A DNA stretch of 64,000 nucleotides from positions 1-64,000 of the forward strand of contig JABDKD010000214.1 in assembly GCA_013003215.1 (NCBI GenBank), written 5' to 3'. The stretch comes from Pyrinomonadaceae bacterium. Lineage in GTDB: Bacteria; Acidobacteriota; Blastocatellia; Pyrinomonadales; Pyrinomonadaceae. Shown in pieces: positions 44,490-52,838 of this stretch. The position numbers and the translations under genes are program-made. Each line of letters begins with the position of its first letter. The first letter of the stretch is position 1. A model generated the notes under the pieces. It saw only the letters and a list, made by a program, of their open reading frames with translations, made no database searches and was not told the origin of the DNA.

Positions 44490-44529
44490 AATCCGCCCGT
44501 CCGCACTTCAATTCTGTCCCAAGCCACCA
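44490..44529 (+). repeat. tRNA-Phe 3'-half fragment 1
   Basis: Forty bases matching the tRNA 3' half (anticodon-stem AATCCGC to CCA) at 35 of 40 positions, including 13 identical bases through TCCCAAGCCACCA. The D-arm side is absent. Likely an attachment-site scar. Confidence 0.85.
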
Positions 44530-44547
44530 ATTAATCTAAAGGTTCTG

Positions 44548-44573
44548 GGCGCTTGCGCGAGCGCCTTTTTCTT
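44548..44573 (+). terminator. Terminator after tRNA fragment 1
   Basis: GGCGCT-TGCGCG-AGCGCC followed by TTTTTC, 18 bases beyond the fragment. Confidence 0.8.
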
Positions 44574-44580
44574 TTTGGGA

Positions 44581-44616
44581 CACGTTGAAAAACCCGATTC
44601 TCAACGTGCCGTTTTT
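44581..44616 (+). terminator. Second hairpin
   Basis: CACGTTGA, 12-base loop, TCAACGTG, then CCGTTTTT. Adjacent to the previous terminator. Confidence 0.6.
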
Positions 44617-44715
44617 AAGGTCCATGCGAAACCGATAAAAAAGTACCCGGCTCGTTTGTAAGCCCCCACCCCTTCGGTTTTCTGATGATTGACATCGCCG
44701 GCTACACATCGTCAA

Positions 44716-45285
44716 CTAGCTCAAATTCTTCCACCGATCAGCGAAATCTATTACGAACTCTTCCTGCATTCGAGTCTCGACCGTCCCCTTACGCGCCATG
44801 CGGACCATTTTGATGGCACTCATTCCATCTATCTCTCCTTCGGAAATCGCCACTATGATGCACGCGGCCGTCATACCGGTGCGCCCGAGCCCCGCCCGGC
44901 AATGAAGCGCAACAGTACGCCCTTCGTTCAAGAGGTCTCCGATACGTCCAACAAGCTGAGCAAATTCTTCAATGTTTTGGGGCGTCGAAAGATCCTCCAC
45001 CGGGAACCTGACAAGATGGATCCCCTGACTCTTGCACGCTTCCGGGAGATCCGTTATTCCCAACAGATCGAGTTCGTGGGATTCGATTAGCGAAACCAAC
45101 GTGTCGGTGTTGTATTGTTCTTTGAGATCGAAGAGATCCCGGTCGAGGTCCCTGTTCCATTGTCCGCCGATACCATATTGTTCCTTTTTTCCGGGAGCTA
45201 AAGTCATCCCCAGTCTGTTCAAACTCGGGAAGTCTTTCGTTTCGACAAAGTCGAGTCGGATCGGATGTGTTTTGGAGGTTTTCAT
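44716..45285 (-). CDS. Dual-specificity/tyrosine phosphatase (CDKN3-like)
   Basis: A 189-residue phosphatase with the signature HCRAGLGRTG (Cys and Arg of the P-loop, preceded by TVALHC), a general-acid Asp in FPVEDLSTP and an N-terminal DLKEQYNTDTLVSLIE segment resembling the CDKN3 group. It should remove phosphate from Tyr or Ser/Thr. In bacteria, proteins of this type pair with Hanks-type kinases, none of which is in the window. It reads opposite to the next gene and lies inside the array of tRNA fragments. Confidence 0.85.
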   Translation of the reverse strand: MKTSKTHPIRLDFVETKDFPSLNRLGMTLAPGKKEQYGIGGQWNRDLDRDLFDLKEQYNTDTLVSLIESHELDLLGITDLPEACKSQGIHLVRFPVEDLSTPQNIEEFAQLVGRIGDLLNEGRTVALHCRAGLGRTGMTAACIIVAISEGEIDGMSAIKMVRMARKGTVETRMQEEFVIDFADRWKNLS

Positions 45286-45569
45286 ATGCCGGTTTCAGAT
45301 CAAAGTAGTTTCCGAATCAATGCAATAAGGACACGCCGAAAGCCTCAAACGTCAATTCTGCAACAGTTGGGAAAGAAATGAAACTACCGAATGCCGCCCA
45401 GGAATCGTAGATGCGTTGCTTTCAATAGCAATTTGGTAAAGCCAGGTAGTTTAGATTAGAATTCATGAATTCCAATCGCGACAGGTGAATAGACTTGGTT
45501 GAAATAAAGGACAACTTGGTTCTTTATAGATTTGTTGGATTATAGATCAGTTTTAAAAGAGGATATTGT
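45286..45569. promoter_or_regulatory. Divergent intergenic region
   Basis: 284 bases between the phosphatase and the diphosphoglycerate-synthetase-like gene. No recognisable conserved element beyond AT-rich stretches and a GAGG-like (AAAAGAGGATATTG) ribosome site ahead of 45570. Confidence 0.4.
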
Positions 45570-46925
45570 ATGAAGAACGTAATTATTATTGGCGCCGCTG
45601 GTAGAGATTTCCATAATTTTAACACCTATTATCGGGACAACGAAGATTACAGAGTGGTCGCCTTTACCGCCGCCCAGATTCCCGATATCGAAGGCAGAAA
45701 GTATCCGCCCGAATTGGCCGGCAGCATGTATCCCGATGGTATTCCTATCTTAGCGGAAGAAGAGCTCACCAAACTGATCAAGGATCTCGATGTTGATGAC
45801 TGCGTGTTTTCCTACAGCGATGTGTCCTACCAATACGTCATGGCCCTTGGTGCCAAGGTAAATGCAGCCGGCGCAAATTTCGTTTTGCTTGGACCCGCGG
45901 ATACCCAGATCAAAAGCAACAAGCCTTTGGTTTCCGTCGGCGCGATTCGCACCGGTTGCGGTAAAAGCCAGACTTCACGTCGCGTGATCGAGGTTCTGAT
46001 GGAAAAGGGCCTAAAAGTCGTCGCAATTCGTCATCCGATGCCTTACGGAGATCTTGTCGCCCAAAGGGTTCAGCGTTTTGCCGAGATTGCAGATCTGGAA
46101 AAACATGACTGTACCGTAGAGGAAATGGAAGAGTACGAGCCACATATCGTCAGAGGTAATGTGATTTATGCGGGTGTGGATTATGAAGCTATCGTCCGCG
46201 CTGCAGAATCAGATCCTGAAGGTTGCGATGTCATCGTGTGGGACGGCGGCAACAATGACTTCCCTTTTTACGAATCTGATCTACATATCACCGTGGTCGA
46301 TCCGCACCGACCCGGTCATGAATTGAGCTACTATCCGGGCAATATCACCTTGAGAATGTCGGATGTCGTCGTGATTAACAAGATGGATAGTGCCGACCCC
46401 GAGGGTATTGAGATCGTTCGGCGCAACATTGCATCCGAGGCACCGGAAGCGACAGTAATTGACTGTGATTCCGCGCTCACGGTCGATGACGCGAGTGTGA
46501 TCGAGGGCAAGAAGGTATTGGTGGTCGAAGATGGCCCGACCCTTACTCACGGCGGGATGAAGATCGGCGCGGGCGTGGTTGCTGCACAGAAATTTGGCGC
46601 AGCCGGAATCGTTGACCCAAGACCTTATACGGTTGGCAAGCTGTCCGAAACCTTTGAGATCTATCCCGAGATCGGCGAGGTCCTTCCGGCCATGGGGTAT
46701 GGCGAACAGCAATTAAGAGATCTTGAAACAACGATCAATAATACCGAGTGTGACGCCGTCGTAATCGGCACACCCATCGATCTCAACCGCATTATCAAGA
46801 TCGAAAAGCCGAATACCCGCGTCTATTACAACCTTCAGGAAAGAGGGCGTCCCGATATGGTTATGGTGCTGGATGAGTTTGTTGAGAAACACATCCCGGG
46901 CACGAAAGGCGCGAGTACATCTTAG
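45570..46925 (+). CDS. Cyclic 2,3-diphosphoglycerate-synthetase-like P-loop protein
   Basis: A 451-residue protein. It begins IIIGAAGRDFHNFN, has a nucleotide-binding loop SVGAIRTGCGKSQTSR near 122, VAIRHPMPYGDL, HDCTVEEMEEYEPHI, VVWDGGNNDFPFY and NKMDSADP near 265 and ends with PIDLNRIIKIEKPNTRVYYNLQE. These features fit the archaeal/bacterial cDPGS family of P-loop proteins, in which some members make cyclic 2,3-diphosphoglycerate; the bacterial role is not known to me. The stop lies 20 bases before the second tRNA-Phe fragment. Codon use looks like its neighbours. Confidence 0.75.
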   Translation: MKNVIIIGAAGRDFHNFNTYYRDNEDYRVVAFTAAQIPDIEGRKYPPELAGSMYPDGIPILAEEELTKLIKDLDVDDCVFSYSDVSYQYVMALGAKVNAAGANFVLLGPADTQIKSNKPLVSVGAIRTGCGKSQTSRRVIEVLMEKGLKVVAIRHPMPYGDLVAQRVQRFAEIADLEKHDCTVEEMEEYEPHIVRGNVIYAGVDYEAIVRAAESDPEGCDVIVWDGGNNDFPFYESDLHITVVDPHRPGHELSYYPGNITLRMSDVVVINKMDSADPEGIEIVRRNIASEAPEATVIDCDSALTVDDASVIEGKKVLVVEDGPTLTHGGMKIGAGVVAAQKFGAAGIVDPRPYTVGKLSETFEIYPEIGEVLPAMGYGEQQLRDLETTINNTECDAVVIGTPIDLNRIIKIEKPNTRVYYNLQERGRPDMVMVLDEFVEKHIPGTKGASTS

Positions 46926-46944
46926 GTAGCCGGGCAAGACTTAG

Positions 46945-46984
46945 ACTCCGCGTGTCGGCAGTTCGGTTCTGTCCCGAGCCACCA
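46945..46984 (+). repeat. tRNA-Phe 3'-half fragment 2
   Basis: Forty bases identical to the tRNA-Phe 3' half at 37 of 40 positions, with intact T-arm GGCAGTTCGGTTCTGTC and CCGAGCC acceptor strand and CCA. It lies 20 bases after the stop of the cDPGS-like gene. Confidence 0.9.
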
Positions 46985-46993
46985 AAAGATTTT

Positions 46994-47023
46994 TAAGGTC
47001 ATCCGTGAGGGTGGCCTTTTTTT
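46994..47023 (+). terminator. Terminator after tRNA fragment 2
   Basis: AAGGTCATCC-GTGA-GGGTGGCCTT (with G-T pairs) then a T-run, ten bases beyond the fragment. Confidence 0.75.
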
Positions 47024-47360
47024 CGTTTTCTGGTTCTCTACTGATGACTTGAGTAACTTTCAGTCTCCCAGGCCCTGGAGCAATATCGTTTTTATTTGAT
47101 CTAGTTTTGTTCCGGGAACCAACCTGATTTCCGTCAGAGTTCGAACCCTACGCTTGGAATCCACGGTCGATTGCGGAATTTCTCGCAACGAAGTCCCCCT
47201 GTTGCCCCTCGGACATGCGTTATTGCTGTCCAACCGTTGGGTACGAGAGTTGCTGTTTTGGAGTAATGGGTGTGCTCGCTCACGCGCTGAAGAGCTTTTG
47301 AAAGGCTGTTTCACGTGACCATTAAGAGCACCGGACCCAAAGCCAAAGGAGAAGTTAGAC
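47024..47360. other. Region upstream of caspase-fold-like gene 1
   Basis: 337 bases with no gene supported. A minus-strand frame at 47060-47443 would overlap the gene start and looks like a shadow. A weak trace of a further tRNA-like remnant (GTTGGGTACGAG) may lie around 47230-47262 but is too degenerate to call. Confidence 0.35.
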
Positions 47361-47936
47361 ATGGATGAAATATGTTTCTGGGACAAACGGCTGAAAGGCA
47401 CGAAGGATCTGTTTAAGACTATAACCACTTTCGAACTGAGCACGAGTACATCAATTCACTCGGCTTTCAATTTTCTCAAAGCGCGGCAAAAGCTGATCGG
47501 AAGAAAAATAAACAAACTCTATATATTGAGTCACGGTGAGGTCGGTTCAAAGAAACTAAAGATCCTGGGTCATACACACGAGTACGATTATTACTTCACC
47601 GGCACGATTCAGCTGGGAAAAGAGAACCTTGACCTTTGGAATGTTTCGAAATGGAAGAGTATCCGGGGGCTCGTGGATATCATTGTCGTTTATTCGTGTA
47701 TGGCCGCCCACACCGGGAAAGGAAAAACGGGCGAAATTAAGGACGGAAAGCTGTTGATGAGCAGGTTGGCAAAATTCACCGACGCCATCGTTTTTGCTGG
47801 AGAAAAAAGTGAGCTCTATGACAAGGAAGGATTGAATATGGGCAAATGGACCGGCCGGGTATTCCAGTTTGATCCCAACGGAACATACAAGCAGGTTTCA
47901 GGTGGGGCACTAAATGCATTGACGGGCAAGATCTAG
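47361..47936 (+). CDS. Putative caspase-fold (clan CD, DUF4347-like) protein, copy 1
   Basis: A 191-residue protein, AAAGGAGA before its ATG. Two motifs resemble clan CD cysteine peptidases: a hydrophobic strand ending in His-Gly (LYILSHGE, His58) and a second ending in Cys (VDIIVVYSCMAAHTGKG, Cys113), followed by DGKLLMSRLAKFTDAIVFAGE, as in DUF4347 proteins (GC.VA.G..G..F...LA..TGADVAA). No signal peptide or membrane segment. It ends FQFDPNGTYKQVSGGALNALTGKI. I do not recognise the exact family; the protease call is an inference. The gene is duplicated as the next gene and sits between tRNA fragments 2 and 3. Confidence 0.6.
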   Translation: MDEICFWDKRLKGTKDLFKTITTFELSTSTSIHSAFNFLKARQKLIGRKINKLYILSHGEVGSKKLKILGHTHEYDYYFTGTIQLGKENLDLWNVSKWKSIRGLVDIIVVYSCMAAHTGKGKTGEIKDGKLLMSRLAKFTDAIVFAGEKSELYDKEGLNMGKWTGRVFQFDPNGTYKQVSGGALNALTGKI

Positions 47937-47993
47937 GAACTTGTTGACGGATTGCCAGTATGCCGCCAACCTGTCCCAGGCAAATTGACCCGC

Positions 47994-48036
47994 AATCTGC
48001 GTGTTGGGAGCTCGATACCCTGCTGCAAGCCCACGA
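47994..48036 (+). repeat. tRNA-Phe 3'-half fragment 3 (decayed)
   Basis: AATCTGCGTGTTGGGAGCTC, then GATACCCTGCTGCAAGCCCA and CGA. 31 of 40 tRNA positions agree with three inserted bases. It lies between the two caspase-fold-like genes. Confidence 0.55.
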
Positions 48037-48073
48037 TGAATTCGGGACCAAAAGGACTAAGGAGAATTTGTAA

Positions 48074-48649
48074 ATGGATGAAGTTTGTTTTCGGGATAAG
48101 AGACTGGCCGGTTCGCTGGATCTGTTCAAACATATACATACGTTTGAACTCGATGGAAATACCTCTGTTTTTTCCGCATTTAATTTTCTTAAAGCGAGAC
48201 AGAAACTGATTGGAAGAAAACTAAGCAAGCTTTACATTTTTTGTCATGGCATCACGAATTCGAGCAGCCTCACAATCTTGGGACATACCAAGAAATATGA
48301 CAAATACTTCACAGGCAAGATCCAGTTGGGCAAGGAAATGCTAACCCTTTCGACAGTTCCGAATTGGATATTTATCCGAAACCTAGTCGATAACATAATT
48401 GTGTATGCCTGCATGGCTGGTCATACTTCCAAGACCAGAAAAGGTACTATCGCGGACGGCAAGATGTTAATGAAACTGTTGGCGATCAAAACAAACGCGT
48501 ATGTATATGCTTCAGAAAGGAGTCAAGTCTATACTCCGGAATTGATGCAATTTAAGAAATGGGAAGGACGAGTATACCAATTCAATCCTAACGGAAAGAT
48601 CGTACAGGTTTCTGGAGGAGCAGTTCAGGCATTGACGGGAAAAATCTAA
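48074..48649 (+). CDS. Putative caspase-fold (clan CD, DUF4347-like) protein, copy 2
   Basis: A 191-residue paralogue of the preceding gene, with identical length, the identical block AFNFLKARQKLIGRK, and the same matched residues: His58 in LYIFCHGI and Cys113 in VYACMAGHTSK. It also ends QVSGGAVQALTGKI. The similarity extends into the leader (ACCAAAAGGACTAAGGAGAA), so the duplication included the ribosome site. Divergence at many sites with both key residues kept argues that both copies are under selection. Cytoplasmic by lack of signal. Confidence 0.6.
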   Translation: MDEVCFRDKRLAGSLDLFKHIHTFELDGNTSVFSAFNFLKARQKLIGRKLSKLYIFCHGITNSSSLTILGHTKKYDKYFTGKIQLGKEMLTLSTVPNWIFIRNLVDNIIVYACMAGHTSKTRKGTIADGKMLMKLLAIKTNAYVYASERSQVYTPELMQFKKWEGRVYQFNPNGKIVQVSGGAVQALTGKI

Positions 48650-48761
48650 TTGTTCGAGCTCGTCCCGCGAGACGGTAGTGCCTGAAATTTCGGATGCCGT
48701 CCAGCGTGGATCTCAACCACGCTCTTGTGTTCTTTCTTCGCAGCCCTTTCAAACCACGGAA

Positions 48762-49736
48762 TCACCCCAAAAATCTGCCGTGCTTTTTGCGTTGGGCTTT
48801 CATTATCTTGAGCTCGCGATCACCCGGGACCACTATGTTCGGATCGGGCTCGAAATCGAGCGACCGGCTTCGTCCCCGATAAGAATTCCTTGAAAGGATC
48901 AGCTTTATCGTCTCGCGCCGCGCCAGCATCTTGTCATCCGAGCGGATGATCCACCAGGGAGATTTCTCAGTGTGTGTTTTTTGAAGGAGCCGGTATTTCT
49001 TTTCGGTAAATTCATCCCAAAGCGCCTGCGCCTGCAGATCGACCTCACTTAGCTTCCACTGTCTCAACGGATCGTTCGCACGCCTTTCAAACCTTCGCTG
49101 CTGCTCTTCTTTTGAAACCGAAAAATAGAGCTTGATCAAATTCGTTGTGCCATCGGACAACATACGCTTTTCATAGCCGACCACCTGACGCATAAACTGA
49201 CGATACTGTCTGGGTGTGCAGAACCCCATCACCGGTTCCACCATGGCGCGGTTATACCAACTTCGATCGAAAAGAACGATCTCCCCGGCGTGAGGAAAGC
49301 ACTCGATATAGCGCTTCATATGGAGTTCGGTGCGTTGCTCTTCCGTGGGTTTTCCAAGCGCAACGACCCGGTAATGCTTCTCGTTCATATACCTCACGAC
49401 CCGGCGAATCGTACCGCCTTTGCCTGATGCGTCCCTTCCATCGAACAAGATAATGATCTTTCTCCGGGTCTTCTCGATGTGCTGCATCAGTTTGATCAGC
49501 TCAGCCTGGTAGGGAATGAGCTCAGCCTTTGCAAAGTGGCGCTCAAGTGCACTTTGAATGATCCGCTTGCTTTCCTTTTTCTTTAGCTGACGACGTGCGG
49601 ACCGGGCTGCTTCGACGGGTTCATCGGTGGGCAATGTATCCAGTACCCGTGATACGGCATCGCGTATTCTGCCGGTATAGCCCTGTAAATCCGATTCCGT
49701 GGTTTTTCTACTCGCCTTGTTAATATTCTTAGTCAT
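48762..49736 (-). CDS. ppk2: Polyphosphate kinase 2
   Basis: A 324-residue PPK2. Walker A FDGRDASGKGGTIRR near 98, GKPTEEQRTELHMKRYIECFPHAGEIVLFDRSWYNRAMVEPVMGF (Walker B and lid start), RRFERRANDPLRQWKLSEVDLQAQALWDEFTEKKYRLL, and SPWWIIRSDDK. It moves phosphate between polyphosphate and nucleotides; whether it favours GDP/ADP synthesis or AMP is not decidable by eye. It stands alone, convergent with the caspase-fold-like genes. Confidence 0.93.
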   Translation of the reverse strand: MTKNINKASRKTTESDLQGYTGRIRDAVSRVLDTLPTDEPVEAARSARRQLKKKESKRIIQSALERHFAKAELIPYQAELIKLMQHIEKTRRKIIILFDGRDASGKGGTIRRVVRYMNEKHYRVVALGKPTEEQRTELHMKRYIECFPHAGEIVLFDRSWYNRAMVEPVMGFCTPRQYRQFMRQVVGYEKRMLSDGTTNLIKLYFSVSKEEQQRRFERRANDPLRQWKLSEVDLQAQALWDEFTEKKYRLLQKTHTEKSPWWIIRSDDKMLARRETIKLILSRNSYRGRSRSLDFEPDPNIVVPGDRELKIMKAQRKKHGRFLG

Positions 49737-49946
49737 AAGTGTTTTCGACGGCCCGTGGATGCCGTCAATTCAACCAAATCTGATATTAGATTCCCTAATT
49801 GATTTGTTCCTTAAGTTTAAGTTAGCTTAATTCTAACATACTCGTCCTTTCTTCTTCGCTAATGTCTTTTTAAACAACTCCCGGTTTTTTTGCTTGCTTG
49901 TCAGCACGATTCCTACATCAAATCCGATACATATCACTTTGTTCCG
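49737..49946. other. Intergenic region
   Basis: 210 AT-rich bases with a T-run at the ppk2 side. No gene or hairpin clear enough to report. Confidence 0.4.
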
Positions 49947-51188
49947 TCACTCAAAACTCAGCGCTTCGATCGGGTTGAGTTGGGCGGCTTTCCATGCCGG
50001 ATAAAGGCCAAAAACAACTCCGACAAAAACCGATACACCGAGCCCGACTACGATTGCCCACCAAGGCACGAAGGCGGGCAGAGGAGAATACCTGTTCATG
50101 AGAAGGCTTGCCAACTCGCCGATCACGAGGCCGATCACTCCACCAGTGCTCGTGAGGACGACAGCCTCGATCAGGAATTGCGACACGATGTTCCGCTTTG
50201 TTGCCCCGACCGCCTTCCGGATTCCGATCTCCGCGGTCCTCTCGGTAACCGATACAAGCATGATGTTCATCACTCCGATCCCGCCGATCATCAGTGCGAC
50301 GGCTGAAATCGCTGTGAGTACTAGATATGTCGCCCCCGTAAGCTGATTGTAGATTTCGAGGAGTGCGTCCTGGGAAGTGATGTAGAAACTATCGGGCTGA
50401 TCGAGTTTAACTCCCCTCTGCCTTCGGAGGATCTCCCTCATCTCTTCGGTGGCGAGAGCGACTTTTGAGCGATCGGTCGGTCGGATAATTATCGCGAAGA
50501 CCATTATCGGGTATGGAATGTCTTTCCAGTATTTCTGAAAGGTAGTGAGCGGAATAAAGACCGAGTTATCACGTGAAATCCCGAATATCGAACCGAGATC
50601 ACCCATTACGCCCACGACATGAAAGGGACGGCCACCGATCTTTACGACCTTTCCGATAGGCTCTTGATTAGGGAACAACGCGTCAACGACATCCTTGCCC
50701 AGTACTACAACGCTCGTCCTGTAACGCAGGTCCAGATCGGTAACAAACCTCCCGCGGCCAATATATTGTGAATGGACTTCCTCGTATGCCGGTGTAACGC
50801 CAAACAAAAGCGGAGTATCGGTTTGCTTGGACTTATAAACAACGGTTTCGGAAAGAGTACGCTGAATAGGGGAAACGCCTATCACGTTTTTCATTTCCCT
50901 ACGAAGCACTTCTGCCTCCTGAATCGTAAGGTCCTCCCGCATTCGCTCCTCTTGCGTCGGAACCCTGCCGAACGAAGAATCAAACTTCATAACATAGACA
51001 AGATTGGAACCGATGCTCTCCAGCTGTGCCGCAAACGAACGGTTGAGGCCTTGGATAATCGAAACCATGAACATTACGGTCACGACCCCGACCGTCACTC
51101 CAAGTATCGTGAGACCCGAACGAAGTTTGTTGGCACGAATAGTCTCGACCGCCATCAAAGCTGATTCCCTTGTGTCCGCAAAATTCAT
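49947..51188 (-). CDS. MacB-type ABC permease (FtsX domain), second of pair
   Basis: A 413-residue protein with one N-terminal membrane helix (SGLTILGVTVGVVTVMFMVSIIQGL), a large periplasmic domain of about 200 residues, and three C-terminal helices with ISAVALMIGGIGVMNIMLVSVTERTAEIGIRKAVGA, then LIEAVVLTSTGGVIGLVIG and WWAIVVGLGVSVFVGVVFGLYPAWKAAQLNPIEALSFE, all FtsX/MacB hallmarks. Macrolide, lipoprotein or peptide export is the usual role of the class but the ATPase that must drive it is not adjacent. It starts one base after the stop of the paired permease gene. Confidence 0.88.
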   Translation of the reverse strand: MNFADTRESALMAVETIRANKLRSGLTILGVTVGVVTVMFMVSIIQGLNRSFAAQLESIGSNLVYVMKFDSSFGRVPTQEERMREDLTIQEAEVLRREMKNVIGVSPIQRTLSETVVYKSKQTDTPLLFGVTPAYEEVHSQYIGRGRFVTDLDLRYRTSVVVLGKDVVDALFPNQEPIGKVVKIGGRPFHVVGVMGDLGSIFGISRDNSVFIPLTTFQKYWKDIPYPIMVFAIIIRPTDRSKVALATEEMREILRRQRGVKLDQPDSFYITSQDALLEIYNQLTGATYLVLTAISAVALMIGGIGVMNIMLVSVTERTAEIGIRKAVGATKRNIVSQFLIEAVVLTSTGGVIGLVIGELASLLMNRYSPLPAFVPWWAIVVGLGVSVFVGVVFGLYPAWKAAQLNPIEALSFE

Positions 51189-51189
51189 A

Positions 51190-52533
51190 TCAGCCTTTCC
51201 TCATGGCCTCGATGGGATGAAGAATCGCCGCCTGCCACGCCGGATAGATCCCGCTAACTATTCCAACTACTGATGATACACCCACGCCGAGCACTACTGA
51301 CCAAACATCAAACATCTGCGGAAAACCGATTGCAAATGAGATCAGGTTTGCAAGAAGAAACCCGGCCAGTGCGCCGATAAGCCCTCCCGCGGAAGCTACA
51401 AAAACCGCTTCCAGCAGAAATTGCCACATGATGTCCCGTCTCCGTGCGCCAACCGCTTTTCTCAATCCGATCTCCCGGGTCCGTTCAGTAACGGAAACGA
51501 GCATGATATTCATCACGACGATTCCACCAACGACGAGTGAGATCGCAGAAACTCCGATCGTAACGAGGTAGATGTTGTCGGTCGCGTCCTTGTATAGACC
51601 TATGAAGACATCTGCCGATTCGACCGTAAAGCCCTCGTCCTCCTGCCTCTCGTCGCCCACAAGAGTTGTGATCTTTCCGCGCCGTGCCCTCATTATCGTT
51701 TTGACCTGGTCTTTAGCACTTTCCAGGTCGAGCGGATCGCGCACCTCAATACTTACAACAAGAGATTCGCGCCTCGGGATGGCTTTTTGCGACGTTTGAA
51801 AAGGAATAAGAACAAAATTGTCCCTCGACACACCAAGTATGCTGCCGAGTGGAACAGCGATGCCGATAACCCGGAACACTGAGCCCCGAACACGAATCTT
51901 TTTCCCGATAATGTTTTTTGGAGCCGCGTCATCGAATACATTCTTAACAATGTCCGCCCCGATCACCGCCACCGGGTAAGCCGATCTGCCCTCGTTTGCG
52001 GACCATGTTCTGCCTGCCTCGATTTCAATTTCTTCGATATCGAAAACCGATCGCGATATTCCCCTTAGAGTAACGTTCTCAACCAGGTTGCCGGCGTACT
52101 TGGCCATCTCAAGACTTTGCATTGAATAACCGATGCGCCAACAAAAGGTACACATTCTTTCAACGGCTTGTGCGTCACTCTTTGTGATGTCCTTGCGCTT
52201 TTCGATCTTGATCATTTCCTCGCGGCTTGTAACCACCAAGGGGCTTTTTGACAGCGTGAAGACGTTGGAGCCTTTTGAATAGAATGTTTCAGCTACCGTT
52301 TGATTCAGGCCTTCGATTATCGTCACGACTGCGATGATCGCGGCGACGCCAACGATTATTCCCAGCAAGGTCAAGAAAGTGCGGAGCATGTTGCGTCTGA
52401 GGTTTTCAAGAGAGAGTGAAACGAGAGAACGAAAAAGTGTCGCCGACTGCTTTACTGAAAGCGGCGAGCCGAAAACCGACCGCCAGCCGCTTCGACCCTT
52501 CGAATCCGCGTGATTTGAATTTCCTAAACGCAC
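51190..52533 (-). CDS. MacB-type ABC permease (FtsX domain), first of pair
   Basis: A 447-residue permease with the same layout: an N-terminal helix (TFLTLLGIIVGVAAIIAVVTIIEGL), a periplasmic domain, and a C-terminal cluster with ISLVVGGIVVMNIMLVSVTERTREIGLRKAVGARRRD and GIYPAWQAAILHPIEAMRKG. Its first 40 residues are a polar extension. The two permeases are likely halves of one heterodimer. The paired gene follows after a one-base gap, so the two are translationally coupled. No ATPase or membrane-fusion protein is in the neighbourhood. Confidence 0.88.
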   Translation of the reverse strand: MRLGNSNHADSKGRSGWRSVFGSPLSVKQSATLFRSLVSLSLENLRRNMLRTFLTLLGIIVGVAAIIAVVTIIEGLNQTVAETFYSKGSNVFTLSKSPLVVTSREEMIKIEKRKDITKSDAQAVERMCTFCWRIGYSMQSLEMAKYAGNLVENVTLRGISRSVFDIEEIEIEAGRTWSANEGRSAYPVAVIGADIVKNVFDDAAPKNIIGKKIRVRGSVFRVIGIAVPLGSILGVSRDNFVLIPFQTSQKAIPRRESLVVSIEVRDPLDLESAKDQVKTIMRARRGKITTLVGDERQEDEGFTVESADVFIGLYKDATDNIYLVTIGVSAISLVVGGIVVMNIMLVSVTERTREIGLRKAVGARRRDIMWQFLLEAVFVASAGGLIGALAGFLLANLISFAIGFPQMFDVWSVVLGVGVSSVVGIVSGIYPAWQAAILHPIEAMRKG

Positions 52534-52838
52534 TTAAATATCCAGCCGGAATCCAAAGACCTTAGTACCGGAAGCAAAGTTCCCTTACCTAAGGCCCGGT
52601 AGTGAAAAGACTAAAAACAAAGACCATTTTTCTCTCGCTGTGGTTAAAATCTCGCAACTGGTGTGCCGAAGAACAAATTGTTGCAATTAAAACACTTAAG
52701 TTGGGTAGAGGCGATTTCTCAGAGCTAAATCCAAGAAAAAGTGTGAATTTTTACGCGGTTGTCGATCGCCCTGTCCGGTTCCCCATCGGAACTTCATATC
52801 CTAAGATGTAATCAAAGAATTTCTCTGAGGTAATTTTA
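52534..52838. other. Divergent intergenic region
   Basis: 305 bases between the permease pair and the sugar dehydrogenase. The open frame at 52602-52811 has no ribosome site or recognisable sequence and I do not support it. Confidence 0.4.

Noticed and set aside
44298-44534. Open frame running into tRNA fragment 1
   Set aside because: Its end is the tRNA-derived sequence itself, so the frame is likely chance.
47060-47443. Minus-strand frame over the start of the caspase-fold-like gene
   Set aside because: Shadow of the real plus-strand gene, no sign of coding.
49947-52533. A complete MacAB exporter
   Set aside because: No ATP-binding or membrane-fusion gene is found beside the permeases.
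52602-52811. Open frame upstream of the sugar dehydrogenase
   Set aside because: No ribosome site or recognisable sequence and it occupies a divergent promoter region.
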